DNA of 64,000 nt from Spiroplasma endosymbiont of Labia minor (GTDB lineage: Bacteria; Bacillota_I; Bacilli_A; Mycoplasmatales; Mycoplasmataceae), in contig NZ_OZ026465.1 of NCBI RefSeq assembly GCF_964019845.1, forward strand, positions 124,001 through 188,000, read 5' to 3'. Under the pieces are notes generated by a model. It was given only the letters and a program-made list of their open reading frames with translations. It did not search any database and had not been told where the DNA came from. The position numbers were made by a program, and so were the translations under genes. Positions 1 to 9,231 of the stretch are shown here, in pieces; the first letter of the stretch is position 1; every line of letters starts with the position of its first letter.

Positions 1-226
1 TAATTTTTAATTTGCCTTTATAAGTACCTAGTTCAAATTTGCGTTTAATAAACATAATTAATCAGGCAATAAATATAATTAATGCAATGATAGATACAAC
101 AGTTACAGCTAGCAATCACTTTCAATTTTCCTGTAGTCAATGGAATTTTTCAATGATTTCGCCAATACCACCAAGCATTCCGCCACTTAATGTAGTAAAA
201 GTAACTGCCTTAATTATTTTCCTCAT
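1..226 (-). CDS. Small phage membrane protein (3' end outside window)
   Basis: The reading frame starts at ATG 226, preceded by TGGAGGT eight bases upstream, and stays open to the window edge. The visible 75 residues have a short Gly-rich hydrophobic stretch near the N-terminus (GGMLGGIGEI) and a clear membrane segment around residues 33-55 (LLAVTVVSIIALIIF), followed by a basic segment. It overlaps the end of the preceding structural gene by 17 bases. Size, position after the structural genes and one or two membrane segments would fit a holin or other virion-membrane protein, but no family is recognised and this is only inference. Confidence 0.6.
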
Positions 227-1829
227 TATTTTTACCTCCAAATTTTGAGACATTACTTTTTAGATGAGGAAACTCATTATAAAAATAATTTTCAAATTGT
301 CTTAACTGTTTTAGCTCATTTTGCATATCTTTTATTTCAGAGTTATTTTTTGAGCTATTGATTTTAAATTCTAAATTTAATATTGCCTGTCTAAGATCTT
401 CTTTTGATTTTAAATCTGAATATAATTTTGATTTTGGTGTATGAGTTATAAAATTATGTAATTTTTCTAATTTTATTTTGCTTTCATTATTTCAAGGCAC
501 AAAATCTATTTCCCTTAATTTTCAAACAGAATTAGTTACAACAAGGTCTTTAATACCATCTGTTTTAGATTTTAAATTTAACATTGCGATACTTACTTCT
601 CCCCCTCTTTCATATTGATATTCGAAATAAAATCATGCTGATTCTTTAGCATTTGAGATTGAAAAATAATCTGTCGTTAATGAAATATTTCCGTCTCCAA
701 TTTGTAATGCTGGTAAAATAGACTTCATATTCTTGTAAATAAAATTATTCATAGCAGGTACAGCAAATATTTCAAATTCAACAATTAAATGACATACTTT
801 TCCATCACCCGATTGTGAGACGAAAATTGGTATAGCGGTGTTTGCATTCAAATCTCAACTAATTTTATTTGTGCCAACAAAAATATCTTTAATATAATAT
901 TTTCCCTCAATAAAAACAGGTGTATTTTCATAATAAATTTCATTCGGTATTAGCGTTGAAGAAATTGACATCATATTTTTTTCTTCGTTTAAATTAAAGC
1001 TCTTAAATTTATCATTCAATTTTTTTGTGATGTTATATGATGGAGCTTGTTGTTGATGCGGTTCAGTAACAGTAGTTGCAAAATCGTCTATTACTAAAGC
1101 ATCAGTAACAGCTGATGCAGAAATGTTGTGATCAATATTTACAGAACCATCATCGTTGTTTATCACTGTTGTTGATACTAAATCTCCATGAATATTTAGA
1201 TTTGAAATTATTTTTTTGATAGATTCAGTTTCGGTTGTGATTAATTGAGACGTATCCGCTTTTTTATTATCCAAATTTTCTAACTCTAAATTTATAGACA
1301 TATTTAGCATAGATATTATTTGGTCAACTTCATTTTTTGTATAAAATTTAGCTAAATCTAAAATTGGTATTTCATCGCCACCATCTTGCTTTCATTTGAA
1401 ATAGATAAAATCAATTCCACTCGTTTTTCAAGCATCGATAGCTTTTGCAGATAAGAAATCTAAAGAAGATATTGCAAAAAAATTAGTTGTCGCATCTGTT
1501 CTACCACCTGTAGTAGTTGTCATTGATGAAACTGTTTGTGACTCTACTGTTTGACCATTGTAAAGCAAACCATCTATTGCATAATAGGTAAATCGCTTCA
1601 AATACTCAACAGTATTGTCGCTAAAACCACTAATATCAAAATTTTTATTAATAAAACCTTCCAGTCTCATATTTAAAATATCTTGTAATTGCAAAGCTTG
1701 AGTTTCAAAATAATCTTTCAAATTTGAAAATCTGTTAGTTAATTTTTTTGGCAATACTTTATTACCACTGGCAGAACGTCAATTGTTAAATCAATCATTG
1801 TATGATGTATTCGATCATAATTTTTGCAT
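210..1829 (-). CDS. Large phage structural protein, unknown function (539 aa)
   Basis: The frame is open from ATG 1829 to TAA 210 when TGA is read as Trp (for example in NNWRSAS near the N-terminus and AIDAWKTSG near residue 134). It starts eight bases after the previous stop and follows it in the same operon. The N-terminal third is helical and rich in aromatic residues. A Ser/Thr-rich linker (SSMTTTTGG) lies near residue 113, the middle is beta-rich, and the last ~120 residues are strongly charged and helical (SKNNSEIKDMQNELKQL), probably coiled coil. It lies among late genes, so a virion, tail or host-binding role is plausible. No family is recognised; a portal function cannot be excluded because no other portal candidate is clear. 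Confidence 0.72.
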
Positions 1830-1835
1830 ATTAAG

Positions 1836-3434
1836 TTATCACGTCCTTACTCTTTTTCTCATTCTACTTTGCGATTTAGATTTTATTAAATTTAGAAAAT
1901 TACCGGTTGTCAAAGTATCGTCCATTAAATTTTGAAAATAACTTGAAGCAACAATTGAACCAAATAAAGTTTTTGATAATAAAATTGAAAACTGATGTTT
2001 GGCTTCATCTTTAAAATCAAAATTTAGTACATTTGTTGCTAGAGATGTTGTACCGTTTATTAAATTTCTAATTCTATTGTAATCTCGCATTAAAGACAAT
2101 GAAGTTCTAACAATTGATGTTCCCATAAATATACCAACAGATGTTAGTATTTTTGAATAACCACCATTTCGGCCTAATTGCCAATGTGTTCGATAAAAAT
2201 TATTCTGATGTTCATTTGTAAGAAATTCAGTAGCTTTAACTAATGTTGTATTAATAAAAATATCATTGTATTTAGTTACTTTTGGTTTTGTTTTTCAAAC
2301 ATGTGGCATTTTTCTAATTTGTAAAATTACTTCATCAAAAGACAACGGATGAACACGATAACCTAAAAACATTTCCATATTTCCATTTATTCAATTTGAA
2401 TTTTTTAGAACAGAGTTTTTGTATTTTGTAATATCAACTTTCATCATTATTTTTTTACGTAATTTAGCTATTGATTTTTCAATTGGTTCCATCATTTTAT
2501 CAATAATTTTTTTAACTCAATACGTTGGGTCTAATTTTTGCAAAACAGAATTTGTAATTCTACCTAATTTTAAATAAGCATCAACCATTTTATTGAAATG
2601 ACTTGATTGCCTTCTTAACAAATCTAATTTTTTAATATTTGGAATAGAAATTTTACCTTTTAATTTATTTAACATTGCAACAAATTCTATATCATTTAAA
2701 TTTGCAACTTCTTTAATTGATAAACTATTTTCCAATAAAAATTCATTAATTTGTGATAATTCCGATTTGGATAATTTCTTATTTAATGTTGGCATCATTT
2801 TTCTATAAATTTTATGCAAATTTAGCAATTGGGCTAAATCTTTTTTAGGTAGCACTTTTAATTGTTTCATTGTATAGCTATCAGCTAACATAGCAAAAGC
2901 CGAAATTATCTCTTCATTTGTAACTTTATCGCCAAAACGAATAATAAATCTTTTTCGCGTCAAGACAGATCTAAAACGTAATAGATTTCTTAATTCGGCA
3001 TATGTTTTTATTTCTTGATTTATACCTAATTTTTTTAAAAAATTTAAACTTTTAGCATATTTTAAAATTTTATCAGCTCTTAGACCTCGTCCGATTTTAC
3101 CTATTTCAGAAAAAGAAAATACTAAATTTAATAGCGTATTTGTACCAGATAAATTACCAGTAATTGCATCATATGCAGTATCTACCGTAAACTGAGTAAC
3201 AGCATTTGCAATAAATGATGATGTTTCTGTTGCAAACATTGATAATTCAAGTGACTCTCCTATTGCTGTTGCAATACCACCAGTTAAAGAGCCAAGCGCA
3301 ATTGAAACAAATGTAACTCCTAAAAATTTTAATAATGACAATCAAAATGAATTTGAATTTTTTGCATTTTGTCTGTTCACTATTTTAATTTCTTGTGGAG
3401 TTAAATTGAAATTTACTAAGTAGTTGTTTGCCAT
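1836..3434 (-). CDS. Large phage structural protein with hydrophobic N-terminal segment (532 aa)
   Basis: ATG 3434 opens a frame that runs to TAA 1836, with TGA codons as Trp. The start lies inside the end of the upstream zinc-ribbon gene (19-base overlap), which suggests translational coupling, because no strong ribosome-binding site is visible. Residues about 32-75 form a Gly/Ala-rich hydrophobic region (FVSIALGSLTGGIATAIG). The rest is basic and helical, with a hydrophobic stretch near residue 410 (KILTSVGIFMGTSIV), and it ends with an Arg-rich tail. A membrane-active virion protein, such as an ejection or tape-measure-like protein, is possible. The family is not recognised, and the assignment rests on position among late genes. 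Confidence 0.7.
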
Positions 3435-3559
3435 AAAGTCAATTTTTTGTAATGTTGTTTTACTTTATCTATGCAAGATAAACAAATTGGCTTATTATAC
3501 ATAGTATTGTACAATTCTGTATTTTTGTATTTTAGTTTGCAACTAATACACTCTGTCAT
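3416..3559 (-). CDS. Small zinc-ribbon protein (47 aa)
   Basis: This short gene has two Cys pairs, CISC at residues 4-7 and CLSC around 26-29, separated by about 18 residues. That is the layout of a four-cysteine zinc ribbon. Its ATG at 3559 shares bases with the stop of the capsid gene (TAATG), and its 3' end overlaps the next gene by 19 bases, so it is embedded in the late operon. The role is unknown; small zinc ribbons in phage late operons may be structural or regulatory. Confidence comes from the cysteine pattern and the tight packing on both sides. Confidence 0.6.
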   Translation of the reverse strand: MTECISCKLKYKNTELYNTMYNKPICLSCIDKVKQHYKKLTLWQTTT

Positions 3560-4659
3560 TATTTTGTGTCCTCATTTCTATTTTCAGGAATTTTCTTTTC
3601 AATATCAGTAATTTTTGTTTGTAAATTTGTAATTAATTCGGTTATTTTTGATGAATTATTTTCAACTGATATTGATATATTTTTTTTACTTTCAATTTTA
3701 TTATAGAAATCTTCAACAACTGATTCAGCTACATGAATTCTTTCTGCAAGTGTTTTAATATAACTACTATCATTTTTAATTCTTTGATAATTAGCTTTTA
3801 CAATTGTTTCGGTTGGATCTACTTTTGGAACAGGCACAGAATAAACCAAACTATCTTTAACAATAAATGCGTCATATTTCGACTCAGTAATAACGTATTG
3901 TTGACCTGTAAATTCTCCTTCCATATATGTTGAGGCTTTTGGTTGTACAAATGTTTGTCTAAACGAAACAACATTTGTAGGAGTTGTAATTAACATGTAA
4001 TATCCTAATTTTTTTAAAGAGCGAGGAATTATTTGTCATCCAAAACCTGTATATATTTCTAAAGCAGTTCCTTCAACAGTTTTAGCACCCGAAATAATAT
4101 TTTTTGCTTTTAAAACAGCTATTAATTTATAATCCATAATTACTTTGCATTGTTCAGGTCGTAAACGTGATGCCGAGTCTTCCATAACAGATTGTAACTC
4201 TCCTAATAATTCTGAAATTGTATCAATATTTCATGTTGTAGGGGCTTTAATTTGTCCATCGACATTTTTTGTTGCAGACTCAACTATTTTTGCAGCAATA
4301 TAATCATCAATCAATCATGAAAAATCTGCTTGCATTTGAAATAATTTGGCATCTTTTCAACCAATTTTTAGTCCATAATGACCCAATCTATTTTCGCCAC
4401 CAAATCTTTGATTAACAGGAAATGTAATAGTAACTTCTTTTATGTGTTTAGAAATAATTCCTATCGCGTCATCATAATCCTCTTGTGCTATAAACGGAGA
4501 CATAAGCGGTATTCTTATATTATCTCGTGGTAATGCATTACCATCCTCAGAAACATTTGAAAATGCTGAAAATAATTTTGACGTAGCATTCAATGTATAT
4601 TTATTTCATTCAGCAACTAATTTTTCATTATTAAAATCAATATATCTAGCAACAGCCAT
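3559..4659 (-). CDS. Probable major capsid protein (366 aa)
   Basis: The frame starts at ATG 4659, which overlaps the stop of the preceding gene (TAATG), and runs to TAA 3559. The position two genes after the terminase and directly after a small scaffold-like gene is typical for a coat protein. The body reads like an HK97-type capsid: an acidic N-terminal arm, a helix-rich middle (RPEQCKVIMDYKLIAVLKAK, residues ~165-185) and a beta-rich segment (YTGFGWQIIPRSL and EGEFTGQQYVITESKYDAF). The last ~75 residues are an added helical, charged tail (KITELITNLQTKITDIEKKI) that looks like a coiled coil, which is not usual for a coat protein. Assignment is from layout and sequence character rather than a recognised signature. 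Confidence 0.65.
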
Positions 4660-4961
4660 TATTTAACAACTCCCAATCCATTTGAAAATGACATTTCCTT
4701 ACCATCTACATCAATTGTTTCGTAAACTTGAGAAAGCATTTTTTCAATCGCTAAATCTGCTGGATCAGTTAATTCATCATCCTTGTTGTCAAATGGATTT
4801 TTTGAATTTGAAATAACTGGATTATCAGATTTTGGACTTTCATTTTTTGCTATATAATCTTGTATAAATTTATTTTGTTCAGTTAAAACTTTTTTTGTTT
4901 CAATTGAATCTGTTTGTATTTGTTTAATTGTATTTAACAATTCTGTTAATTTACTTGCCAT
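4659..4961 (-). CDS. Scaffold-like phage head protein (100 aa)
   Basis: The frame starts at ATG 4961 after an AAAGGAAA ribosome-binding sequence and ends at TAA 4659, sharing bases with the capsid start. The N-terminal half is a charged helix (LLNTIKQIQTDSIETKKVL) and is followed by an acidic, Asn/Asp/Pro-rich linker (NPFDNKDDELTDPADLAIE). Small helical acidic proteins encoded just before a coat protein are often scaffolds, so this is the likely role. No family is recognised. Confidence 0.6.
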   Translation of the reverse strand: MASKLTELLNTIKQIQTDSIETKKVLTEQNKFIQDYIAKNESPKSDNPVISNSKNPFDNKDDELTDPADLAIEKMLSQVYETIDVDGKEMSFSNGLGVVK

Positions 4962-5056
4962 AAATTTTTCCTTTCATTTTTTTTATTCCTTACACTTCAC
5001 ATAAAACACTTCAAAAGTCAAGTGTTTTTTTCAAATATTTTAAAAAAATTTAACAT
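4946..5056 (-). CDS. Possible leader ORF (36 aa) ahead of the head genes
   Basis: A GGGAGGA ribosome-binding sequence stands eight bases before ATG 5056, and the frame runs 36 codons to TAA 4946, overlapping the start of the scaffold-like gene. The product would be basic (MLNFFKIFEKN at the start). The frame passes through a perfect 9-bp inverted repeat at 5003-5028. The good ribosome-binding site argues for translation; the short length and the overlap with a hairpin argue for caution. It may act mainly to couple or attenuate expression of the genes that follow. Confidence 0.35.
5003..5031. repeat. Inverted repeat, terminator- or attenuator-like
   Basis: Arms AAAACACTT and AAGTGTTTT pair perfectly over 9 bp around an 8-base loop. 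On the plus strand the stem is followed by a run of T, as in an intrinsic terminator, and it could block plus-strand transcripts from entering the late operon. On the minus strand it lies in the leader of the head genes, inside a possible leader ORF, where it could act as an attenuator. Confidence 0.5.
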
Positions 5057-5131
5057 AGTTTCGATTCCTCCCGCAAAAAAGAATTTCTTGACTTTTGTTT
5101 AAAATCATGTGAAAATACTAATGTTTTAATT

Positions 5132-5159
5132 TTATTAGAACAGAAGGAAAAGTTGTCAA
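5132..5159 (-). promoter_or_regulatory. Candidate late promoter for the phage head genes
   Basis: On the minus strand a perfect -35 box TTGACA (5159-5154) is followed after 16 bases by TAATAA (5137-5132). It lies in the only sizeable gap (4962-5246) of this part of the prophage, directly upstream of the scaffold and capsid genes, so a separate head-gene transcript is likely. Confidence 0.45.
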
Positions 5160-5246
5160 ATGTTTTAGTACACGCGACAAGGAATTTTTTTTTGTGGGAG
5201 GAACGAACTTTTCCGTTTCCGTTTAGTAAATGGAAATATATTATGT

Positions 5247-6992
5247 TTATAATAAATAGTTTCTGTACTTGGATAATGCATACTCAAACGCATTGATTGT
5301 ATCAAGTTTATTGATACCTGGCTTTTCATTTCTGATACTTGTTTTATCATCTTTAATTACATGTTTAAAATCTCGTAGTAAACAACTTTCTTTATTCAAA
5401 AACCTAATTTTGCCTAAGCTAAATAGATGTTTAACTGTGTTTTCTCGTTCAACAATTGTTCAAACTTTTTTCGATGTTTTGCCTGTTTTTATGTTTCTAC
5501 CTGTTGCTGTAAACGTATCGAAATTTGCTAAATCAGTAAATGATAATAGTTCTTCATCTTTAGTTAAATAATCATGAATGATATGAACAATTGTTCTTGA
5601 GTCTTGACCCATTCTTAATTTAATTTTTAATGTCGAATAATATTTTGGATTAAATTTCAATAAGGCCTTTCATTTGAATTTAATTCACTCTTTGACTAAA
5701 TTTAATTTTTTTACCTGATCAAAAAATTCTTTCGATGAAATAATCAATTCATCAAGAACAGTAACAGTATCAAAAATACCATCTTTAAACTTAATACCTA
5801 ACATTACTCAAACTGCATCATCTTTTCCTTTAACTGAATCTGCGTAATCACCACCAAATAATATGTCATCAAATTTTGAAATTGAAACATCAAATAATTT
5901 ATTATTTGAATTAGCTAGCTCAATTGATTTTTTATAAACATATTTTTCATTCGCATATTGTTGATCTAAGCCAATAATAATTTTTTCATAAATTTCTGGA
6001 ACACGTTTTTTTAAAAAATTGGCAAATTTAGGCATCAAATCTGTTAGATTGGAACTGTTAATTTCAGATGATGCAAAAAATATTGTGAGTCCCAAATCAT
6101 CGATTTCTGATAAATTGTTATCTGCAATTATATAATTATTAACTAATCTCTCTTTATCTATTAAAAAATTATCTCCAAGAAACAATGTTTTTGCGGGGTG
6201 TCTATTCACTTGATTATCATGATTATTAAAATTCATTTGAAATTCAATTTGCTTTGTTAAACTAAATTCAAATTTTGTAGTAACATCTTCATTTTCTATT
6301 TTTATAGAAACAGTTCACATTTTTAATTTATCTGTAAATGTTTTGCAACCTTTAGATCTAATTTTTTGTTGAACAAATTGTAAAAATGTTTGCATTCATT
6401 CTGATTCATCTAAAATAGGTTTTTCTGAATAATCTAACGGAACTATCTCATCAAAAGTAGTTATAAATTCAGCACCAACTGCTTTTTCAGCGTTTCCAGT
6501 TCACGATTCAGCATTATCATAACCACCAGAACTCAATAAACGGCCATTAGGTCATTTCACAGAAAATTTCCCTTGCGATTTTGAGTCAGTTATTTTTAAT
6601 GCTTTAGCTTCAATAGCATCTAAAATTGTAGATCCGTTTTGGTCAAATAATGCTGAAACTTTATAAAATGTTGTTGATAGTTGATCGTATGCGTGATTAT
6701 TAAAATAACGTCAAAACTCACAATTAACATCAGTAAAATTACACATAAAAAATATCTTTTTCATTATTTGAAAAGTTGTTTTTCCAATACCTTTAGCTCC
6801 GCCAAACATTTTGAAAGTAGTTGGAAAACATGACATTAAATAATATGGATTAACTGTTTTGACAAATGTTTTAAAATTCATACCTAAATTTGAACTGTTA
6901 CCAACTCAGTTATGCTCTTTTAAAAATTTTTCTTCCTCTTTTATTTCTGTCGCTGACATTTTATCAATTAAAAATTCATAAGTAACTTTCAT
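5247..6992 (-). CDS. terL: Phage terminase large subunit (581 aa)
   Basis: The gene encodes the ATP-driven DNA-packaging motor and nuclease. It is open from ATG 6992 to TAA 5247 with TGA as Trp. Near residue 65 is a Walker A loop (FGGAKGIGKTTF), and near residues 175-182 a Walker B with its catalytic acid (EFITTFDE). In the C-terminal half are RNase H-fold nuclease features: FGGDYADS near residue 380, and a final acidic helix (LDTINAFEYALSKY) close to the end, as in other large terminases. The length is normal. Its start overlaps the stop of the upstream gene (TAATG). Unusually, no portal gene follows; a 285-base gap with a promoter separates it from the head genes. Confidence 0.88.
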
Positions 6993-7534
6993 TATTTGAT
7001 ATTAATTTTCTTTTTTGTTTCTACTTTTTTATTATTTTTAATTGAAGTTACAGCTTTAGCTATTAAAATGTCATCTGATTTTTTTGCAGTTCTTGCATTT
7101 AATGTGCCAATAATTTTTAATGATTTAATATTTATTAAATTTAAAACATTTGATGTAGTTTGAGTATTTTTATTTTTTCTAAAGACATAATATAAATCAC
7201 ATTTAATTTCAATAACATCATTAATTTTTAAATTATTTACTAGATCAGTTTCTTTTTTATCAATTGCATCTAAAAAACAGTAACCAGCAGTTGAACGTAG
7301 CGTAATTTTTAAAGTTTCTATCCTTTTACCATTTGAAACTGATAATGAATTTTTATCAATATTATAGACAGACATTACTGCTGTACATTTAATATATGTA
7401 TCAGAACTGTCAAATTTATTTAGACGTATGTTTTTTGTCATTTTCGGTTCGCTTTTTGTCATTTTAGGTTCGCTTTTTGTCATTTTAGGTTCGCTTTTTG
7501 TCATTTTAGGTTCGCTTTTTTTAGTTATTGCCAT
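6992..7534 (-). CDS. OB-fold-like phage protein with N-terminal heptapeptide repeats (180 aa)
   Basis: The preferred start is ATG 7534, which has AGAGGTGG closely upstream; an in-frame GTG at 7543 is less likely. After a short basic start come four copies of a seven-residue unit (KSEPKMT). A beta-rich domain of about 100 residues follows (from TYIKCTAVMSVY to LNLINIKSLKIIG) with the strand pattern of an OB fold, and the protein ends in a Lys-rich tail. OB-fold proteins in this position may bind single-stranded DNA. A small-terminase role is also possible because the gene directly precedes the large terminase. Neither is proven. It overlaps the resolvase gene by 14 bases and the terminase start by a TAATG junction. 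Confidence 0.6.
   Translation of the reverse strand: MAITKKSEPKMTKSEPKMTKSEPKMTKSEPKMTKNIRLNKFDSSDTYIKCTAVMSVYNIDKNSLSVSNGKRIETLKITLRSTAGYCFLDAIDKKETDLVNNLKINDVIEIKCDLYYVFRKNKNTQTTSNVLNLINIKSLKIIGTLNARTAKKSDDILIAKAVTSIKNNKKVETKKKINIK
7437..7520 (-). repeat. Tandem repeat, four 21-bp units, inside a coding region
   Basis: Four adjacent 21-bp units are present, identical except for one base in the leftmost unit. Each encodes the heptapeptide KSEPKMT, so gain or loss of units keeps the frame and only changes the length of a charged linker near the N-terminus of the OB-fold-like protein. Confidence 0.92.
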
Positions 7535-8063
7535 TTTTACCACCTCTTAAATTTCCTCTTAAATCATAGTAAGTTAAATTTTTTCTTATTGTTTTTTTCA
7601 TACGCTCACAAAGCAAATATGCATCAACTATATGTTCAGATTTTTTAAAATTTTGTCATCTGTATTTATCGTTTTTAATCGCTTTATATTCTTCTTTATC
7701 TTTTCAATCAGGTTGTAACCCAACATATTTTGAACCAAATAAGATTTTAAGCATACCTATCAATTCAATAGTTTTTCTAACTTGTAAAGGTACTTGTTTA
7801 TTTTTATCTGATTGATGTGCTTTAGGAATATAGCACTCTTCAACTGCAAAATATTCAATTGAACCACATTCACTTTGTATTTTTTCAATGTATTCCATTA
7901 TTTGAGTTACTGCATCGTATGGATTATCAGCTTCAATTTCAGTCATTTTTCTTGCAGTAAAATTTGAATTGTTATTGTAACATACTCAAATACCACTAGT
8001 ACCCATTCCTGATGGATCTATACTAAAAATTAATGGATTTGGAGAGTCTAATATTTTACTCAT
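7521..8063 (-). CDS. RuvC-like Holliday-junction endonuclease of the phage (180 aa)
   Basis: The protein has the RNase H-fold layout of RuvC-type resolvases. Residues ~13-21 carry the first catalytic acid (FSIDPSGMGTSG), a second acidic motif lies near residue 73 (YFAVEECYIPK), and the C-terminal motif near residues 140-150 (SEHIVDAYLL) supplies His and Asp. The length is close to RuvC. ATG 8063 is preceded by TATGAGGTAA. Phages of Gram-positive hosts often encode such an enzyme to clear branched DNA before packaging, which fits its place just before the OB-fold protein and the terminase. The chromosomal counterpart in mollicutes is usually RuvA/RuvB-based or RecU, so this copy is phage-specific. 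Confidence 0.75.
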
Positions 8064-8114
8064 TTTTAATTACCTCATATAAGATAATTTATCATATTCA
8101 AATTTAGTGGATGT

Positions 8115-8135
8115 GTTTACTTGTTTACTTGTTTA
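8115..8135. repeat. Short direct repeat upstream of the resolvase gene
   Basis: Two and a half head-to-tail copies of the 8-mer GTTTACTT stand about 50-70 bases upstream of the RuvC-like gene start. The spacing would suit a protein-binding site in the control region between two phage operons, but no binding protein is identified. Confidence 0.5.
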
Positions 8136-8201
8136 ATATGTTAACGACAAAATAAGAACTTTTAAAATTCACTATAATTCAAAACGAATGCAAAAAATGT
8201 A

Positions 8202-8230
8202 TTGACAATAAAATCAATACTGGCTAATAA
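8202..8230 (+). promoter_or_regulatory. Consensus-like promoter pointing against the phage operon
   Basis: On the plus strand TTGACA (8202-8207) and TAATAA (8225-8230) are separated by exactly 17 bases, an almost ideal housekeeping promoter. It would start a transcript near 8237, at the first base of the inverted repeat 8237-8270, and read antisense into the minus-strand gene ending at 8265. Confidence 0.45.
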
Positions 8231-8236
8231 TATGAA

Positions 8237-8270
8237 ATTTAAATTTTATTGCACCTACTAAAATTTAAAT
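8237..8270. terminator. Inverted repeat at the end of the early operon
   Basis: Perfect 12-bp arms (ATTTAAATTTTA and TAAAATTTAAAT) flank a 10-base loop and overlap the stop codon of the 295-residue early gene. The stem is all A/T and there is no long T run, so termination is probably partial. It may instead protect the 3' end, or form the 5' end of an antisense transcript. Confidence 0.5.
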
Positions 8271-9152
8271 AAAATCATCGTAATCGAAATCAGAAATTAC
8301 CGTATTATTATTTTCTGATTTATTTTTTTTATCTATTTTTTTAGGTGGTGGTGATTCAGGTGCATTATTATATTGTTTTGGATCAGTAACTATTTGTTCA
8401 ATATTAATTAATTCTAAATTTGCTAAAGCTTTTGCTTCTTCTGTAATTTTAATTCTTTCTTTAGCTTCTGCAATTTTTTGTTTCATTGCTTTGTTTTGTT
8501 CTAATTCTTTTAGTCTTCTTTTAACACTATCCATTGTTGAAACAAATTTAGCTTCTGCGATTAATTGTTCGTTTAAAAGTAACTCATTTGTAACTTTTAA
8601 AGTGTCAAATAAATCCAAATAATTTACATGTTTTTTTCTATGAACAATATCTTTTTCATTATTACTTTCAATTTGCAATCAGCACTTTCAAGTTGACTTA
8701 ATACCACAAACTGTAAAATCTAGTCTGTCCATTGTTTTACCTTCGTACTTAAAATCTTTAAGAGAATAAACTAACTTTTTATCTGGATCTTCAAATCCAC
8801 CTTTTGGAAAATGAACTATTAAAAAACGATTATTTTCATAATCAGGAATACGAACTTTAATTGAATTTTGGCCAAATTTTTTTGATATTATTCATTCATT
8901 TTTAATAATTATATTCGATAATGTTTTGTGTTCTTTGTCTTGATTGATCACAATATTTTTTCGAATTTTTAAAAAAGAGCTCATATTGCCAATAACAGAA
9001 GCGGCCTGCTTTCTATTTAATTCTTTAAATTGTTTTGCAGAAGGTAAATTAAATTTTGTTTTTTGTGTATATTTTTTTATTTTTTCACCATCAAATTGTT
9101 TTAATAGTATTTCAAAATAATTTGATTGATCAATAGTTACAAAATTTTCCAT
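8265..9152 (-). CDS. Early phage protein with SSB-like acidic C-terminal tail (295 aa)
   Basis: ATG 9152 has a near-perfect ribosome-binding sequence (GAGGAGGTAACC). The frame reads to TAA 8265 with TGA as Trp. Residues 1-165 contain mixed beta/alpha sequence (VRIPDYENNRFLIVHFPKGG), residues ~180-245 a long charged helix (SVKRRLKELEQNKAMKQKI), then a Pro/Lys/Asn linker and the end DFDYDDFI. An acidic tail closing with hydrophobic residues is the hallmark of single-stranded DNA-binding proteins that recruit repair and replication factors. A role as ssDNA-binding or recombination mediator is therefore inferred. No family is recognised in the main body. Confidence 0.6.
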
Positions 9153-9211
9153 GGTTACCTCCTCAATTTCTAAATCTCATTTAATATGCAACAAATTTAT
9201 TGTTGTATATT

Positions 9212-9231
9212 AAACAAGCATTAGCTTGTTT
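9212..9231 (-). terminator. Terminator-like hairpin between two early genes
   Basis: Arms AAACAAGC and GCTTGTTT pair over 8 bp around a 4-base loop. They overlap the stop codon of the 84-residue gene and are followed on the minus strand by an A/T tract. Partial termination before the SSB-like gene is plausible. Confidence 0.4.

Noticed and set aside
5165-5350. A 61-codon minus-strand frame at the terminase end
   Set aside because: It overlaps the terminase C-terminus in another frame and encodes low-complexity basic sequence; the terminase reading is supported by its conserved ending.
5269-5571. A 100-codon plus-strand frame opposite the terminase gene
   Set aside because: It has no ribosome-binding site, lies entirely on the complement of conserved terminase sequence and has a hydrophobic composition typical of a shadow frame.
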